Positions 38,078 through 47,051 of a DNA stretch of 64,000 nt are shown here, piece after piece. This DNA comes from Lentisphaerota bacterium (GTDB taxonomy: Bacteria; Verrucomicrobiota; Lentisphaeria; Victivallales; Victivallaceae): NCBI GenBank assembly GCA_015061745.1, contig SUWB01000008.1, positions 22,382 through 86,381 of the forward strand, given 5' to 3'. The position numbers and the translations under genes are program-made. The notes below the pieces were generated by a model. The model saw nothing but the letters and a program-made list of their open reading frames with translations, was not told where the DNA came from and searched no databases. Positions within the stretch are counted from its first letter, which is position 1; every line of letters begins with the position of its first letter.

Positions 38078-41000
38078 ATGGCAGAGGAGGGATTGTCTGA
38101 CACTTCCCTGAACGGGAGTTTTCCCGGGGGAACTATATTGGGACATTACCGTCTTGAATGGTTTATCAGCCGGAACAAAACAGGCGAAATGTACTCTTCC
38201 ATTGATTTGGAGCGTAACAAAAACTGTTTTCTGTCTGTCGTATTCCCCTCTGTCTCAAAGCACGCACCTGAAATTGCGGCGCAATTGCTCCGCAATGCTC
38301 AGGAGGCGTGTGTTTTTTGCCACGAAAATATTGTCCGGATCACTGACACGTTTTCTTTGGAAAACTGCCATTGCATCGCATTTGAATATTTCAGCGGTGA
38401 CGCTGCCGAGCAACTTGTTTTGCGGGGGCCTTTGCCGGAATCACAGGTAATCAATATCATCTCTCAACTGGCTTCTCTGCTGGCTGCTGCTGAAAAACAC
38501 CCTTCGCTGATTCCGGATTTTACACCGGACACCCTTTTTATTGCCCCTCAGGGACAGGTCAAGATACTTTATCCGGGCATAAAAAAATATATCCACCGCC
38601 TGCCCGGCCAGGTGATCGCGGCTGACCGCTGCGTTTTGGATCATTTTGAATTTACAGCCCCCGAACTGCTTTTGGGCACAGGACAGCCCGGTATGCGTTC
38701 AGCCATATACAGCCTTGGTATGCTTATGGGCTTCCTGCTGTGCGGCAAAACGCCCCGGCCGGGAGCCAATATCTGCCATTCTGCCGGAAATGTTATTTCT
38801 GCTTCTGAGTGCGACATAGCTCCTTTGGCTCCTCAGGTCTCAGGGAAAACGGCAGAGCTGCTCAAGGCGATGACTGCCAGAGATCCGGAAAAACGTCCTG
38901 CATCCGGAGCGGAGCTGCTCAAAAAACTTGGTAAAAATGCACCCCACGGGAAAAAATCCCGTTTTCTGTGGTATGCCATAGCCGCAGGCGTTCTGTGCTG
39001 CGCTGTTGCATTGGCGGTCTTTTTTTACAAAATCCGTCAGCAGCAAACTGTGCAAAAGGGAGCCTTGCTGGAAAATCTTGAACGCTATGCTCTCCCCAAA
39101 GATACCAAACCCGATACCCCGGCTGCTCCTGCCGGAAAGAGAGAGCCCCAAAAGAAAAAAGCTCTATTTCGTCCCAAAGCTGTTCAGGGCAAGGAACTGA
39201 CTTCCCAAGCCCCCGAATTGGGAGCCGGCTTGAGTATTGATGAGCGGCTGAAATATTGTACCAGCCGTTTGCAGCAGCTCCAGAATGAATTGAAAAGCGG
39301 AAAACTCGCCCCCCGGATCGTTGAATTGCACAAAAAACGTATTGAATTCCGCCAGCGGCAGATTATGCATCTTACTTCACGTCGTAATTATCTTGCCGCC
39401 CGCAGCAGCCGCCAACAGCTGCCGGAAGTTCAGTCCGCCAATGAGCAGGTCCGCCGTGCCGTTGAAGCCTATCTGAAACCTTACCAGAGCAGAAGTGCTC
39501 TTATGCGGCACCGTTTCGATCTGGTGAGAAAGAAAAAGAGTCCTCTGCCGGGGAAATTGTTGCAGAATCAGGATTTGGATCTTGATATGCCCATTGCTGT
39601 CAGCGATTTTCACGGTCCGCGCGGCAGAAAAGGTGGAAAAAACACCCTGCCCCTCAGAACAGTGGTGTTGAATGGATTTCTTATGCCGGAGCCAGAGGCT
39701 TTGAAGCTGCTGGCCGGAGCGGGGGCGGTGTTGAAAGGAGTCAATCCCGGATTAATATTTTTTCAGAGCCGCAATAAAAGAGTGACTGCCGATGAAGTAC
39801 GCTGGCTTGTCAGAGAAACAGATCAGGGGAAAAGCCGTTTTTCGTCTCTGGATTTTATAGACTGTAACGGGACACAGTATGCTTACCCCGAAGATACATT
39901 GAGGGCCTATCTCCTTTCTGCCGGTCAATTGTCTCCCCTTTCTCTGCACAAGGCAGCTTCACTTCTTCCTGAATGTCCCGGGCTGGTCGAAATGCTGCTT
40001 GAAGCGGAAGCCCCCCTTGAACACGCCGATGAGACAGGAAAAACGCCGCTCTTTTATGCCTATATGAGCGGTACCCGGGCAAGCTGCAGCAAACTTCTTG
40101 CTGCCGGAGCTGATCCAAAACGGCTTGACAACGCAGGCCGGACTCCTGCATCTTACCGGTGGTACGGAGAATTATTCAGTGCCATTGCAAACAACGATCT
40201 TGAGCTTGCTCAGAAAGCGGTGGAAAAAAATGTGGATCTCAATTACCGATTTCCCTGGCGAAAAACCTATCTTGAAGAAGCCGTCCGCAGAGGCAATCCG
40301 AAAATGGTCGCTTTGCTTTTGCAAAAAGGGGCTGATGCCAATGTCGTTCAAACACGGGGCAAAACCCTTTTGAGCCGGGTGTTTATGACAGGAACACCAT
40401 CCGATCCTGAGATTTTCAAATTGCTTATGAACTACAATGCAGATGTGAATATCGCTCCGGTCCCATTTCCCCAAGATGCCACTTATATGTCAGAACTCTG
40501 CCGCCGCCTTTATCATCCTCAGGCAGCGAAGTTTGCTGAAATTATGCTTGCTTCCGGAAAATTCAAAACCAAACCGGAACAGCTGTTTGCCATTTGCCGC
40601 AGCAAGCAACAGGAGTTGTTTCAAGTCGCAGTGAAGTATTGGTCCGATATCGATACGTCCGCTTACAAAAATCTGCTGCTGGAGGCGTTGCAGCACAGAA
40701 TGTCTGTCAATGCCATCAAAACTCTTGTGGAACGCAAGGCTCCTATGCCGGAACCGCAGGTGCTTGCTGAAGCCATAAAAAATTGGAACTCCGAGGAAGT
40801 AAGAGAGATTTTTGCCGATATACTGCCCGCTTCGCAGAAGCAATCTGTTCCGGCAGCAAAAGAAAGTGTGCGGCAGAATCAGATAAAAACCGGGAAAGCT
40901 TCTCCTTTCGGAGTTTATATTGACGATAAATTGCTTCAAGAACAGGTGTTGAAAGCCTTTCGGAGCAATCGTATCAGCACTCTTGAACAACTCTTGCAGG

Positions 41001-41647
41001 AGAAAAAACTTTCTCCCGATGCGATCGTCGATGAACTGACCCTTTTGCAGCACGCAGTGGAGATAAATTCGGCGGCAATGGTTTCTATGCTGCTCAGGTA
41101 TAAAGCTGATCCATTCAAAGTGTCCCGCAGGAATCTTATGCCGCCAGTGATACTGGCTGTTGAAAAGGATTCTGCCAGTGCGTTCAACAAGCTGGCCCCC
41201 TGCAAGGCCGCACAGCATTCTATGTATGCAAGAGTTATGGGGGCGGTTGTAAGGAATCTGAAATCCGAAGTTTACCTCAGCGAATATCTGCGTCATCACG
41301 GTGAAGAAATCAAGAAGCTGCCTGTATGTTTTCTTACTGCAGCCTTGCGGGACAATGAAAAAGTACCCGTTTGGGCCATTGCCAGACTGCTGAATTTTTA
41401 CAGATTTCTTGATGCGCCGCGGCATCGTTCTGTGGTGCACCAGGCCGTTGCGGGCAGGTATCCTGTGCAGATAATCAATCAACTGCTCAGGCGAAAAGCC
41501 AATGTCAAGGGCAAAGCTCCTGTTTGGATAAGCGGAAAAAATTATAAAGGCCGCCGTTTGCAGATGTTGACTGTACTTGAAACAGCTGACAGAGTCCGTG
41601 CTGACCTGGCAACCTGTAAAATATTGCGGAATTACGGAGCAAAGTGA
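38078..41647 (+). CDS. Membrane-anchored pseudokinase with C-terminal ankyrin repeats
   Basis: Kinase-like fold signatures lacking VAIK Lys and DFG Asp; TM FLWYAIAAGVLCCAVALAVFFY; ankyrin-like TGKTPLFYAYMSGTRASCSKLLAAGADPKRLDNAGRTP. Confidence 0.75.
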   Translation: MAEEGLSDTSLNGSFPGGTILGHYRLEWFISRNKTGEMYSSIDLERNKNCFLSVVFPSVSKHAPEIAAQLLRNAQEACVFCHENIVRITDTFSLENCHCIAFEYFSGDAAEQLVLRGPLPESQVINIISQLASLLAAAEKHPSLIPDFTPDTLFIAPQGQVKILYPGIKKYIHRLPGQVIAADRCVLDHFEFTAPELLLGTGQPGMRSAIYSLGMLMGFLLCGKTPRPGANICHSAGNVISASECDIAPLAPQVSGKTAELLKAMTARDPEKRPASGAELLKKLGKNAPHGKKSRFLWYAIAAGVLCCAVALAVFFYKIRQQQTVQKGALLENLERYALPKDTKPDTPAAPAGKREPQKKKALFRPKAVQGKELTSQAPELGAGLSIDERLKYCTSRLQQLQNELKSGKLAPRIVELHKKRIEFRQRQIMHLTSRRNYLAARSSRQQLPEVQSANEQVRRAVEAYLKPYQSRSALMRHRFDLVRKKKSPLPGKLLQNQDLDLDMPIAVSDFHGPRGRKGGKNTLPLRTVVLNGFLMPEPEALKLLAGAGAVLKGVNPGLIFFQSRNKRVTADEVRWLVRETDQGKSRFSSLDFIDCNGTQYAYPEDTLRAYLLSAGQLSPLSLHKAASLLPECPGLVEMLLEAEAPLEHADETGKTPLFYAYMSGTRASCSKLLAAGADPKRLDNAGRTPASYRWYGELFSAIANNDLELAQKAVEKNVDLNYRFPWRKTYLEEAVRRGNPKMVALLLQKGADANVVQTRGKTLLSRVFMTGTPSDPEIFKLLMNYNADVNIAPVPFPQDATYMSELCRRLYHPQAAKFAEIMLASGKFKTKPEQLFAICRSKQQELFQVAVKYWSDIDTSAYKNLLLEALQHRMSVNAIKTLVERKAPMPEPQVLAEAIKNWNSEEVREIFADILPASQKQSVPAAKESVRQNQIKTGKASPFGVYIDDKLLQEQVLKAFRSNRISTLEQLLQEKKLSPDAIVDELTLLQHAVEINSAAMVSMLLRYKADPFKVSRRNLMPPVILAVEKDSASAFNKLAPCKAAQHSMYARVMGAVVRNLKSEVYLSEYLRHHGEEIKKLPVCFLTAALRDNEKVPVWAIARLLNFYRFLDAPRHRSVVHQAVAGRYPVQIINQLLRRKANVKGKAPVWISGKNYKGRRLQMLTVLETADRVRADLATCKILRNYGAK

Positions 41648-42621
41648 AAAAAATGCGTTTTTTTATCAACACTTCTTTTGATCCGGCATTCAATCTTGCT
41701 CTTGAGGAGCTTCTTTTCAAGGAGTTCCCTGAAGAACTGTTTATGTTATGGCGTAACCGTTCAGCTGTAATCGTCGGGAAAAATCAGAATACTCTTGCAG
41801 AAGTGGATCATCACTTTGCCGAAGCAAACAATATTGCCGTTGTCCGCCGGATCACCGGCGGCGGAGCTGTCTATCACGACCTCGGGAATGTGAATTACTC
41901 TCTGCTTGTTCACAAGCGTCAGCCGGGTCCCGATTCTTTTGCCCGTTTTGCCAGCCCCGTGGTCGAAGCTCTGCAGAAAATGGGGATCAATGCCGCCTTT
42001 TCAGGAAGAAATGATATTGAAGTTGACGGGAAAAAAATTTCCGGCAGTGCCCAGTGCTGCTTTCAGAACCGGACACTTTTTCACGGGACTCTGCTTTTTG
42101 AAATCAATATGGAACTGCTCAGTAAAGTACTGACTCCCCGGCAAATCAAGCTGGAATCCAAAGGAGTCCGTTCCGTCCGTGCCAGAGTGGGCAATTTGAA
42201 GGAATTGCTGCCCGGTATGAATGTGGATAAGTTCATTGAGGAATTTGCAAAACAGTTTGCTGACTTTGCAGGAACTCCCGAACCTGTGCCCCAGGAGTGG
42301 TGTCAACGGGCTGAGAAGCTGGCAGAGGAACGTTACCGTCAGCAGGAGTGGAACTGGGGCAGCCCCTTTGAATGTACTTGGGAAAACAGTGCAAAATTTC
42401 CTGCCGGTCTGGTGGAAATCAAAGTCCGTGCCACCGGGGGACGAATCGAAGAAATACGCATACAGGGAGATTTTTTCGGTGAAGCCAAAGCCCTTGAAGA
42501 AACTCTCAAGGGAACTTATTTTTATAAAAACGCCATAGCTGAACGTCTGAAAAATCAGGATATGGAAAAACATATCAAAGGGTTGAAACAGGAAGAATTC
42601 CTTTCCCTTTTCAATTTATAA
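41644..42621 (+). CDS. lplA: Lipoate-protein ligase A
   Basis: NLALEELLF; VVRRITGGGAVYHDLGNVNYSLLV; GTLLFEINMELLSKVL. Confidence 0.92.
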   Translation: MKKMRFFINTSFDPAFNLALEELLFKEFPEELFMLWRNRSAVIVGKNQNTLAEVDHHFAEANNIAVVRRITGGGAVYHDLGNVNYSLLVHKRQPGPDSFARFASPVVEALQKMGINAAFSGRNDIEVDGKKISGSAQCCFQNRTLFHGTLLFEINMELLSKVLTPRQIKLESKGVRSVRARVGNLKELLPGMNVDKFIEEFAKQFADFAGTPEPVPQEWCQRAEKLAEERYRQQEWNWGSPFECTWENSAKFPAGLVEIKVRATGGRIEEIRIQGDFFGEAKALEETLKGTYFYKNAIAERLKNQDMEKHIKGLKQEEFLSLFNL

Positions 42622-42646
42622 ATAATCAACATTATGAGGTGAAATA

Positions 42647-43447
42647 ATGAACAAAGTCGCTATTGCAGGTGCCGCAGGTCGTATGGGCTGTCGTCTTATT
42701 GCCAATATTATGGCTGATGAAAGATTTGAACTTTCAGGAGCTCTCGAACATCCCCAGTGCCCCAAACTGGGTGTCGATGCCGGTGTCAATGCCGGTTGCG
42801 GCCCTGCCGGAATATTGATTACTGCTGATTTGAACAAAGCTCTCGAAGGGGCTGATTCCGTCATCATCTTTTCCACCGGCTCCGCCATTGAAATGGTCCG
42901 TGCCGCCGTGGAAAAAGGTGTGGCAGTTGTCCTGGGAACAACTGCCCTGCCCGCTGAAGAACGTGCTGCTATTGCCGAACTTGGCAAAAAGGGACGTATC
43001 GTTTTTGCCAGCAATATGAGCGTCGGCGTGAATCTGCTTTGCAAACTTGCCGCTGAGGCCGCAAAAATCCTCGGCCTTGACTACGATGTGGAAATCGTTG
43101 AAATGCACCATAATCAGAAAAAAGATGCTCCTTCCGGCACGGCTGTCACTCTGGCTGAAACCGTCGCCGCAGAACTGGGCCTTGATTATGAAAAAGATAC
43201 CCGCCACGGCAGACAGGGCCTTGTGGGAGCCCGTACCAAAAAGGAAATCGGTATGCACTCTTTGCGGGGCGGCGATGTGGTGGGCGATCACACTGTGATC
43301 TTTGCCGCCGAAGGAGAACGGATCGAACTGACCCATAAAGCCAGCAGCCGGGACACCTTTGTTCACGGAGCACTCCGGGCCGCAGAATTTCTGCAGAGTG
43401 TTCCCAACGGTCTGTATGATATGCGTGATGTCCTCGGATTCAAATGA
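42647..43447 (+). CDS. dapB: 4-hydroxy-tetrahydrodipicolinate reductase
   Basis: VAIAGAAGRMGCRL; NMSVGVNLLCKL; EIVEMHHNQKKDAPSGTA; HSLRGGDVVGDHTV. Confidence 0.95.
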   Translation: MNKVAIAGAAGRMGCRLIANIMADERFELSGALEHPQCPKLGVDAGVNAGCGPAGILITADLNKALEGADSVIIFSTGSAIEMVRAAVEKGVAVVLGTTALPAEERAAIAELGKKGRIVFASNMSVGVNLLCKLAAEAAKILGLDYDVEIVEMHHNQKKDAPSGTAVTLAETVAAELGLDYEKDTRHGRQGLVGARTKKEIGMHSLRGGDVVGDHTVIFAAEGERIELTHKASSRDTFVHGALRAAEFLQSVPNGLYDMRDVLGFK

Positions 43448-44607
43448 GCCGTAAAGAGGAATTACGCCGCCGGATACTGAAATATATACTGCTCCGGGGC
43501 AAGGCCACCCGTCCGGAACTTGTGGAATACACAGGCGTCCGGGCGGCGACGGTCTTTGACGTCATTGCTGAACTGAAACTCCGTGGTTTTCTCGTTGAAC
43601 CCGGCCGCCGGGGCAAAAAAACAGGCCGGAAAGCCCCCAATCTGGCACTCCACGGTGCCGCCGGTTACTGGCTGGGAGTGGATTTCCGGCAGGAGTGTTC
43701 CGCCGGAGTCATCATCGACGGCTGCGGTGAAGTCATCTGCCGGGAGGAACTTTCCTGTGCCCGCCGGGATCTCAATGACTGCCGCAGAGAAATTGGAGAA
43801 CTGGTAAGACGGCTGCGTAAAAAAGCAGGCAAAGAATGGGAACTTGTTTCCGGCATCGGTTTCGCCGACCCGGGAGTGGTCGATCCCAACAATGCCGTTT
43901 CCCGTAAGGCGGTCAATATTCCCGGCTGGGAAAATGCCGCAACCGGAGAATGGCTCAAAGGGGAATTTCATCTGCCTGTGGGCATCTGGCCGGAAACGAT
44001 GATAAAAACCCGTATGGAGTATATGCTCCGTATGCCTGAAGTGCCTGAAAGTATTTTTCTGCTGACCCTTGATGAGGGAGTCGGCGGCGGATTCATCAGC
44101 AATGGTGAACTTTTTGCCGGTTCTTCAGGGTGCGGTATGGAAATAGGACATTTGGTCATTGATCCGGCAGGTCCCGTATGCAAGTGCGGCAACAGAGGAT
44201 GTGTGGAAGCTCTTGTAGGCGAAGCCGGTATCCGCAGCAAGATGGAACAGGCTGTCCGCAGCGGGATGCAAAGTTCCATTGATATGGAACATTTTACCCT
44301 CACTGATTTTCTCAATGCCGTCTGCAGCGACAAAGCAGCCCGTATTGTGGCAGATCAGGTGTGCAAAAATATCGGACAGGCTCTTTCTGCGGTGGTCACG
44401 CTGCTCAATCCGGCGATGATCGTTTTCGGCGGCCGCTTGAGCAAGCTGGATTCCCTTTTGCTGACAGGAGTCCGCAGAGTTCTGGAACTCAACTGTTTTG
44501 CCGGTGCCTTGCAGGATTTGAAACTGGAACTTGCCCGCTCTGACGAATACGATACCGCCAGGGGGGCTGCATTGCGGATGAGAGACAAACTCTGGCTTGA
44601 AGAATAG
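43444..44607 (+). CDS. ROK family protein with N-terminal winged helix
   Basis: N-term wHTH-like; LLTLDEGVGGGFISNGELFAGSSGCGMEIGHLVI; CKCGNRGCVEAL. Confidence 0.9.
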   Translation: MSRKEELRRRILKYILLRGKATRPELVEYTGVRAATVFDVIAELKLRGFLVEPGRRGKKTGRKAPNLALHGAAGYWLGVDFRQECSAGVIIDGCGEVICREELSCARRDLNDCRREIGELVRRLRKKAGKEWELVSGIGFADPGVVDPNNAVSRKAVNIPGWENAATGEWLKGEFHLPVGIWPETMIKTRMEYMLRMPEVPESIFLLTLDEGVGGGFISNGELFAGSSGCGMEIGHLVIDPAGPVCKCGNRGCVEALVGEAGIRSKMEQAVRSGMQSSIDMEHFTLTDFLNAVCSDKAARIVADQVCKNIGQALSAVVTLLNPAMIVFGGRLSKLDSLLLTGVRRVLELNCFAGALQDLKLELARSDEYDTARGAALRMRDKLWLEE

Positions 44608-44698
44608 ACCATATCCCAAAAAAATAAAGAAAAATTAAAAAATCTTTAAAAGTCAGCTTGAAAAAAACAAAAGTTGAGTATATATTATGTAACATCAG

Positions 44699-44774
44699 GC
44701 GCTCATAGCTCAGTTGGTAGAGCAAGTGACTCTTAATCACTGGGTCCTGGGTTCGAGTCCCCGTGAGCGCACCA
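44699..44774 (+). tRNA. tRNA-Lys (CTT)
   Basis: Acceptor GCGCTCA/TGAGCGC, D-arm GCTCAGTTGGTAGAGC, anticodon loop CTCTTAA, GGTTCGAGTCC, encoded CCA. Confidence 0.95.
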
Positions 44775-44788
44775 TTTTAAGATTACGG

Positions 44789-44816
44789 CCAGCCTTTACA
44801 GGTTGGTCTTTTTTTT
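44789..44816 (+). terminator. Terminator after tRNA-Lys
   Basis: CCAGCC...GGTTGG followed by T8. Confidence 0.55.
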
Positions 44817-44840
44817 GTTACAGGTTGGTCTTTTTTTTGT
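44797..44840 (+). repeat. Perfect 22-bp tandem duplication
   Basis: TACAGGTTGGTCTTTTTTTTGT x2. Confidence 0.95.
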
Positions 44841-44887
44841 GTACTGCCTGCTCTTTTCCTGTGTTTGTATGAATCTGGAAAGAAGGT

Positions 44888-44916
44888 TTGAAATATTCTC
44901 TTGGGTGTGCTATATT
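44888..44916 (+). promoter_or_regulatory. Sigma-70-type promoter
   Basis: TTGAAA - 17 nt - TATATT, 45 nt upstream of ATG 44961. Confidence 0.6.
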
Positions 44917-44960
44917 TCATCACTTGCAACCAAAGAGGATTTCGGGGGGGAAAGCAAAAG

Positions 44961-45680
44961 ATGCTTGACAAATCACTTCAATACTTTGACTTCATTATGA
45001 AAATGCCGGCAGAAAAAGTAACTGCTCTGCCGGAAGTTCATCTTCCTGACGGATATGTTCTTGATTTTTTCCGGGAAGGGGATGAACTTTCCTGGGCCCG
45101 CCTTGAAGCTGCGGTGCTGGAGTTCCCGTCTGAAGAAAAGGCCCTTGAGTATTTCAAAAAGAACTATTCTGATCCCTTTATGCCCCAATTGAAACAGCGG
45201 TGCGTTTTTGTCAGAGAAGCGAGTTCCGGTAAAGCCGTTTCCACCGCAACAGCGTGGTTTATGCCATCTTCTCTGGGAAACAGAGGGTGGCTGCAGTGGA
45301 TTTCCACCGATCCCGCTCATCAGGGAAAAGGTCTGGCACGTGCGGCAATCGTCAGGGCATTGCAGCTTTTTCCCAAATATGAACCGGGCTCTGATATCTA
45401 CCTGCACACCCAAACCTGGAGCCACAAAGCCATATATCTTTATCACAAGCTGGGCTTTGAAGCCTTTGATATCGACCACGTCAAAGTCACCTGGGATAAC
45501 GAAGAAGGGTTCAGAGTTATGCATAATGATACGGCAAAAGCTCTGAAAGAACTTGAAAAGGTTTATTCCCCTGAGCTGATTGTTTCACTGAAAAACAATA
45601 TGCTCCACCCCACTCCTTTTGAACGGACCGATCATCCCCCTGCGCAGGATATTCTTTTTCCGGCAGATTTTCAAAAATAA
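44961..45680 (+). CDS. GNAT family N-acetyltransferase
   Basis: LQWISTDPAHQGKGLARAAIVRALQLF; AIYLYHKLGFEAF. Confidence 0.85.
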   Translation: MLDKSLQYFDFIMKMPAEKVTALPEVHLPDGYVLDFFREGDELSWARLEAAVLEFPSEEKALEYFKKNYSDPFMPQLKQRCVFVREASSGKAVSTATAWFMPSSLGNRGWLQWISTDPAHQGKGLARAAIVRALQLFPKYEPGSDIYLHTQTWSHKAIYLYHKLGFEAFDIDHVKVTWDNEEGFRVMHNDTAKALKELEKVYSPELIVSLKNNMLHPTPFERTDHPPAQDILFPADFQK

Positions 45681-45711
45681 AACATAAATCATAAACGAAA
45701 GAATACTTTAT

Positions 45712-46956
45712 ATGAACAACTCGATCACTGACATCGCCCGCCGTGCCCGGAACGCCTCCCGGCAGCTCAAAGCCATTTCAGGAGAATGCCGTGCCGCAGC
45801 CCTCAATCTTATGGCTGGAAAACTCATCAGCTGCAAAGAGGAACTTTTAGCCGCAAATGCCGCCGACCTTGCCGCAGCTCCCGGCCTTTCTGATGCTTTC
45901 AAAAAGCGGCTTCAGGTCACAGAAAAGATTTTTACATATATGGTGAATCGTTTGCAGGAAGCTGCCGCCCTGCCCGACCCGGTGGGAAAAATCCTTGAAG
46001 GCCATACGATGCCCTCCGGCTTGCAAGTCAAGCGTGTCGCCATTCCTATCGGCGTTATTGCCATTATTTACGAAGCCCGCCCCAATGTGACCACTGATGC
46101 CGCCGCTGTTGCCCTTAAAAGCGGCAATGCCGTTATTCTTAAAGGGGGCTCCGAATCTTTGCATACCAATAAAGTTCTTGCCGCTGCTATGCGTTCCGCC
46201 GCAATAGAAGCGGGATTGCCTGAAGATTCCGTTCAACTGATTGAAAGCACCGATCACGCCGCTGTTGCCGAACTTCTCAAACAGGACGAATTTATCGACC
46301 TCATTATTCCCCGGGGCGGCAAGAGTCTCATCAAAGCCATTTCAGAAGGAACCCGCATTCCTGTGCTCAAACATTATGACGGGATCTGTCATCTGTATGC
46401 GGCAGCAGATGCCAATACTGAAATGACAGTTTCTCTGGTTGTCAATTCCAAATGCCAGCGGGTGGAAGTCTGCAACGCACTGGAAACATTGCTGATAGAC
46501 CGTGCTTCCGCCCCCCGGCTGCTGCCCGCCATTGCCGCAGCTCTGAAAGAAAAAGGTGTTGAACTCCGGGGCTGTCACGTCTGCCGTGAAATCCTCCCCG
46601 GACTGGCGGAGGCCACAGAAGAAGACTGGAGCACTGAATATCTGGGGCCCATTCTCTCTGTCAAGATCGTTGATAATATCGCAGAAGCTATGGAACATAT
46701 CGCCCGTTACGGTTCAGGCCATACAGACGGCATCATCACCAACAGCCTTGATCTGTCAGAAACCTTTGTGGCGGGAGTCGATTCAGCTTCAGTGCTGGTC
46801 AATGCATCGACCCGCCTTTCAGGAGGCGGAGATTACGGTATGGGAGCCGTTGTTGGCATCAGTACCGATAAACTTCACGCCCGCGGTCCTGTTGGCCCTG
46901 CTGAACTTTGCACCTATAAATGGGTCGCCGTCGGCAACGGTCAAACCCGTTCCTGA
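45712..46956 (+). CDS. proA: Glutamate-5-semialdehyde dehydrogenase (copy 2)
   Basis: IGVIAIIYEARPNVTTDAAAVALKSGNAVILKGGSES; CQRVEVCNALET; GAVVGISTDKLHARGPVG. Confidence 0.93.
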   Translation: MNNSITDIARRARNASRQLKAISGECRAAALNLMAGKLISCKEELLAANAADLAAAPGLSDAFKKRLQVTEKIFTYMVNRLQEAAALPDPVGKILEGHTMPSGLQVKRVAIPIGVIAIIYEARPNVTTDAAAVALKSGNAVILKGGSESLHTNKVLAAAMRSAAIEAGLPEDSVQLIESTDHAAVAELLKQDEFIDLIIPRGGKSLIKAISEGTRIPVLKHYDGICHLYAAADANTEMTVSLVVNSKCQRVEVCNALETLLIDRASAPRLLPAIAAALKEKGVELRGCHVCREILPGLAEATEEDWSTEYLGPILSVKIVDNIAEAMEHIARYGSGHTDGIITNSLDLSETFVAGVDSASVLVNASTRLSGGGDYGMGAVVGISTDKLHARGPVGPAELCTYKWVAVGNGQTRS

Positions 46957-46980
46957 AAAAACAACAGGCCATACTGGCGA

Positions 46981-47016
46981 GGGGGAAAAGGGCTTTTGGA
47001 AAGGCTCTTTTCTCCC
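46981..47016. terminator. Bidirectional hairpin between convergent genes
   Basis: GGGGGAAAAGGGCTTT...AAAGGCTCTTTTCTCCC. Confidence 0.6.
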
Positions 47017-47051
47017 GTTCTAACTTCTCTAAAACCCTTTTTATCGACTCT

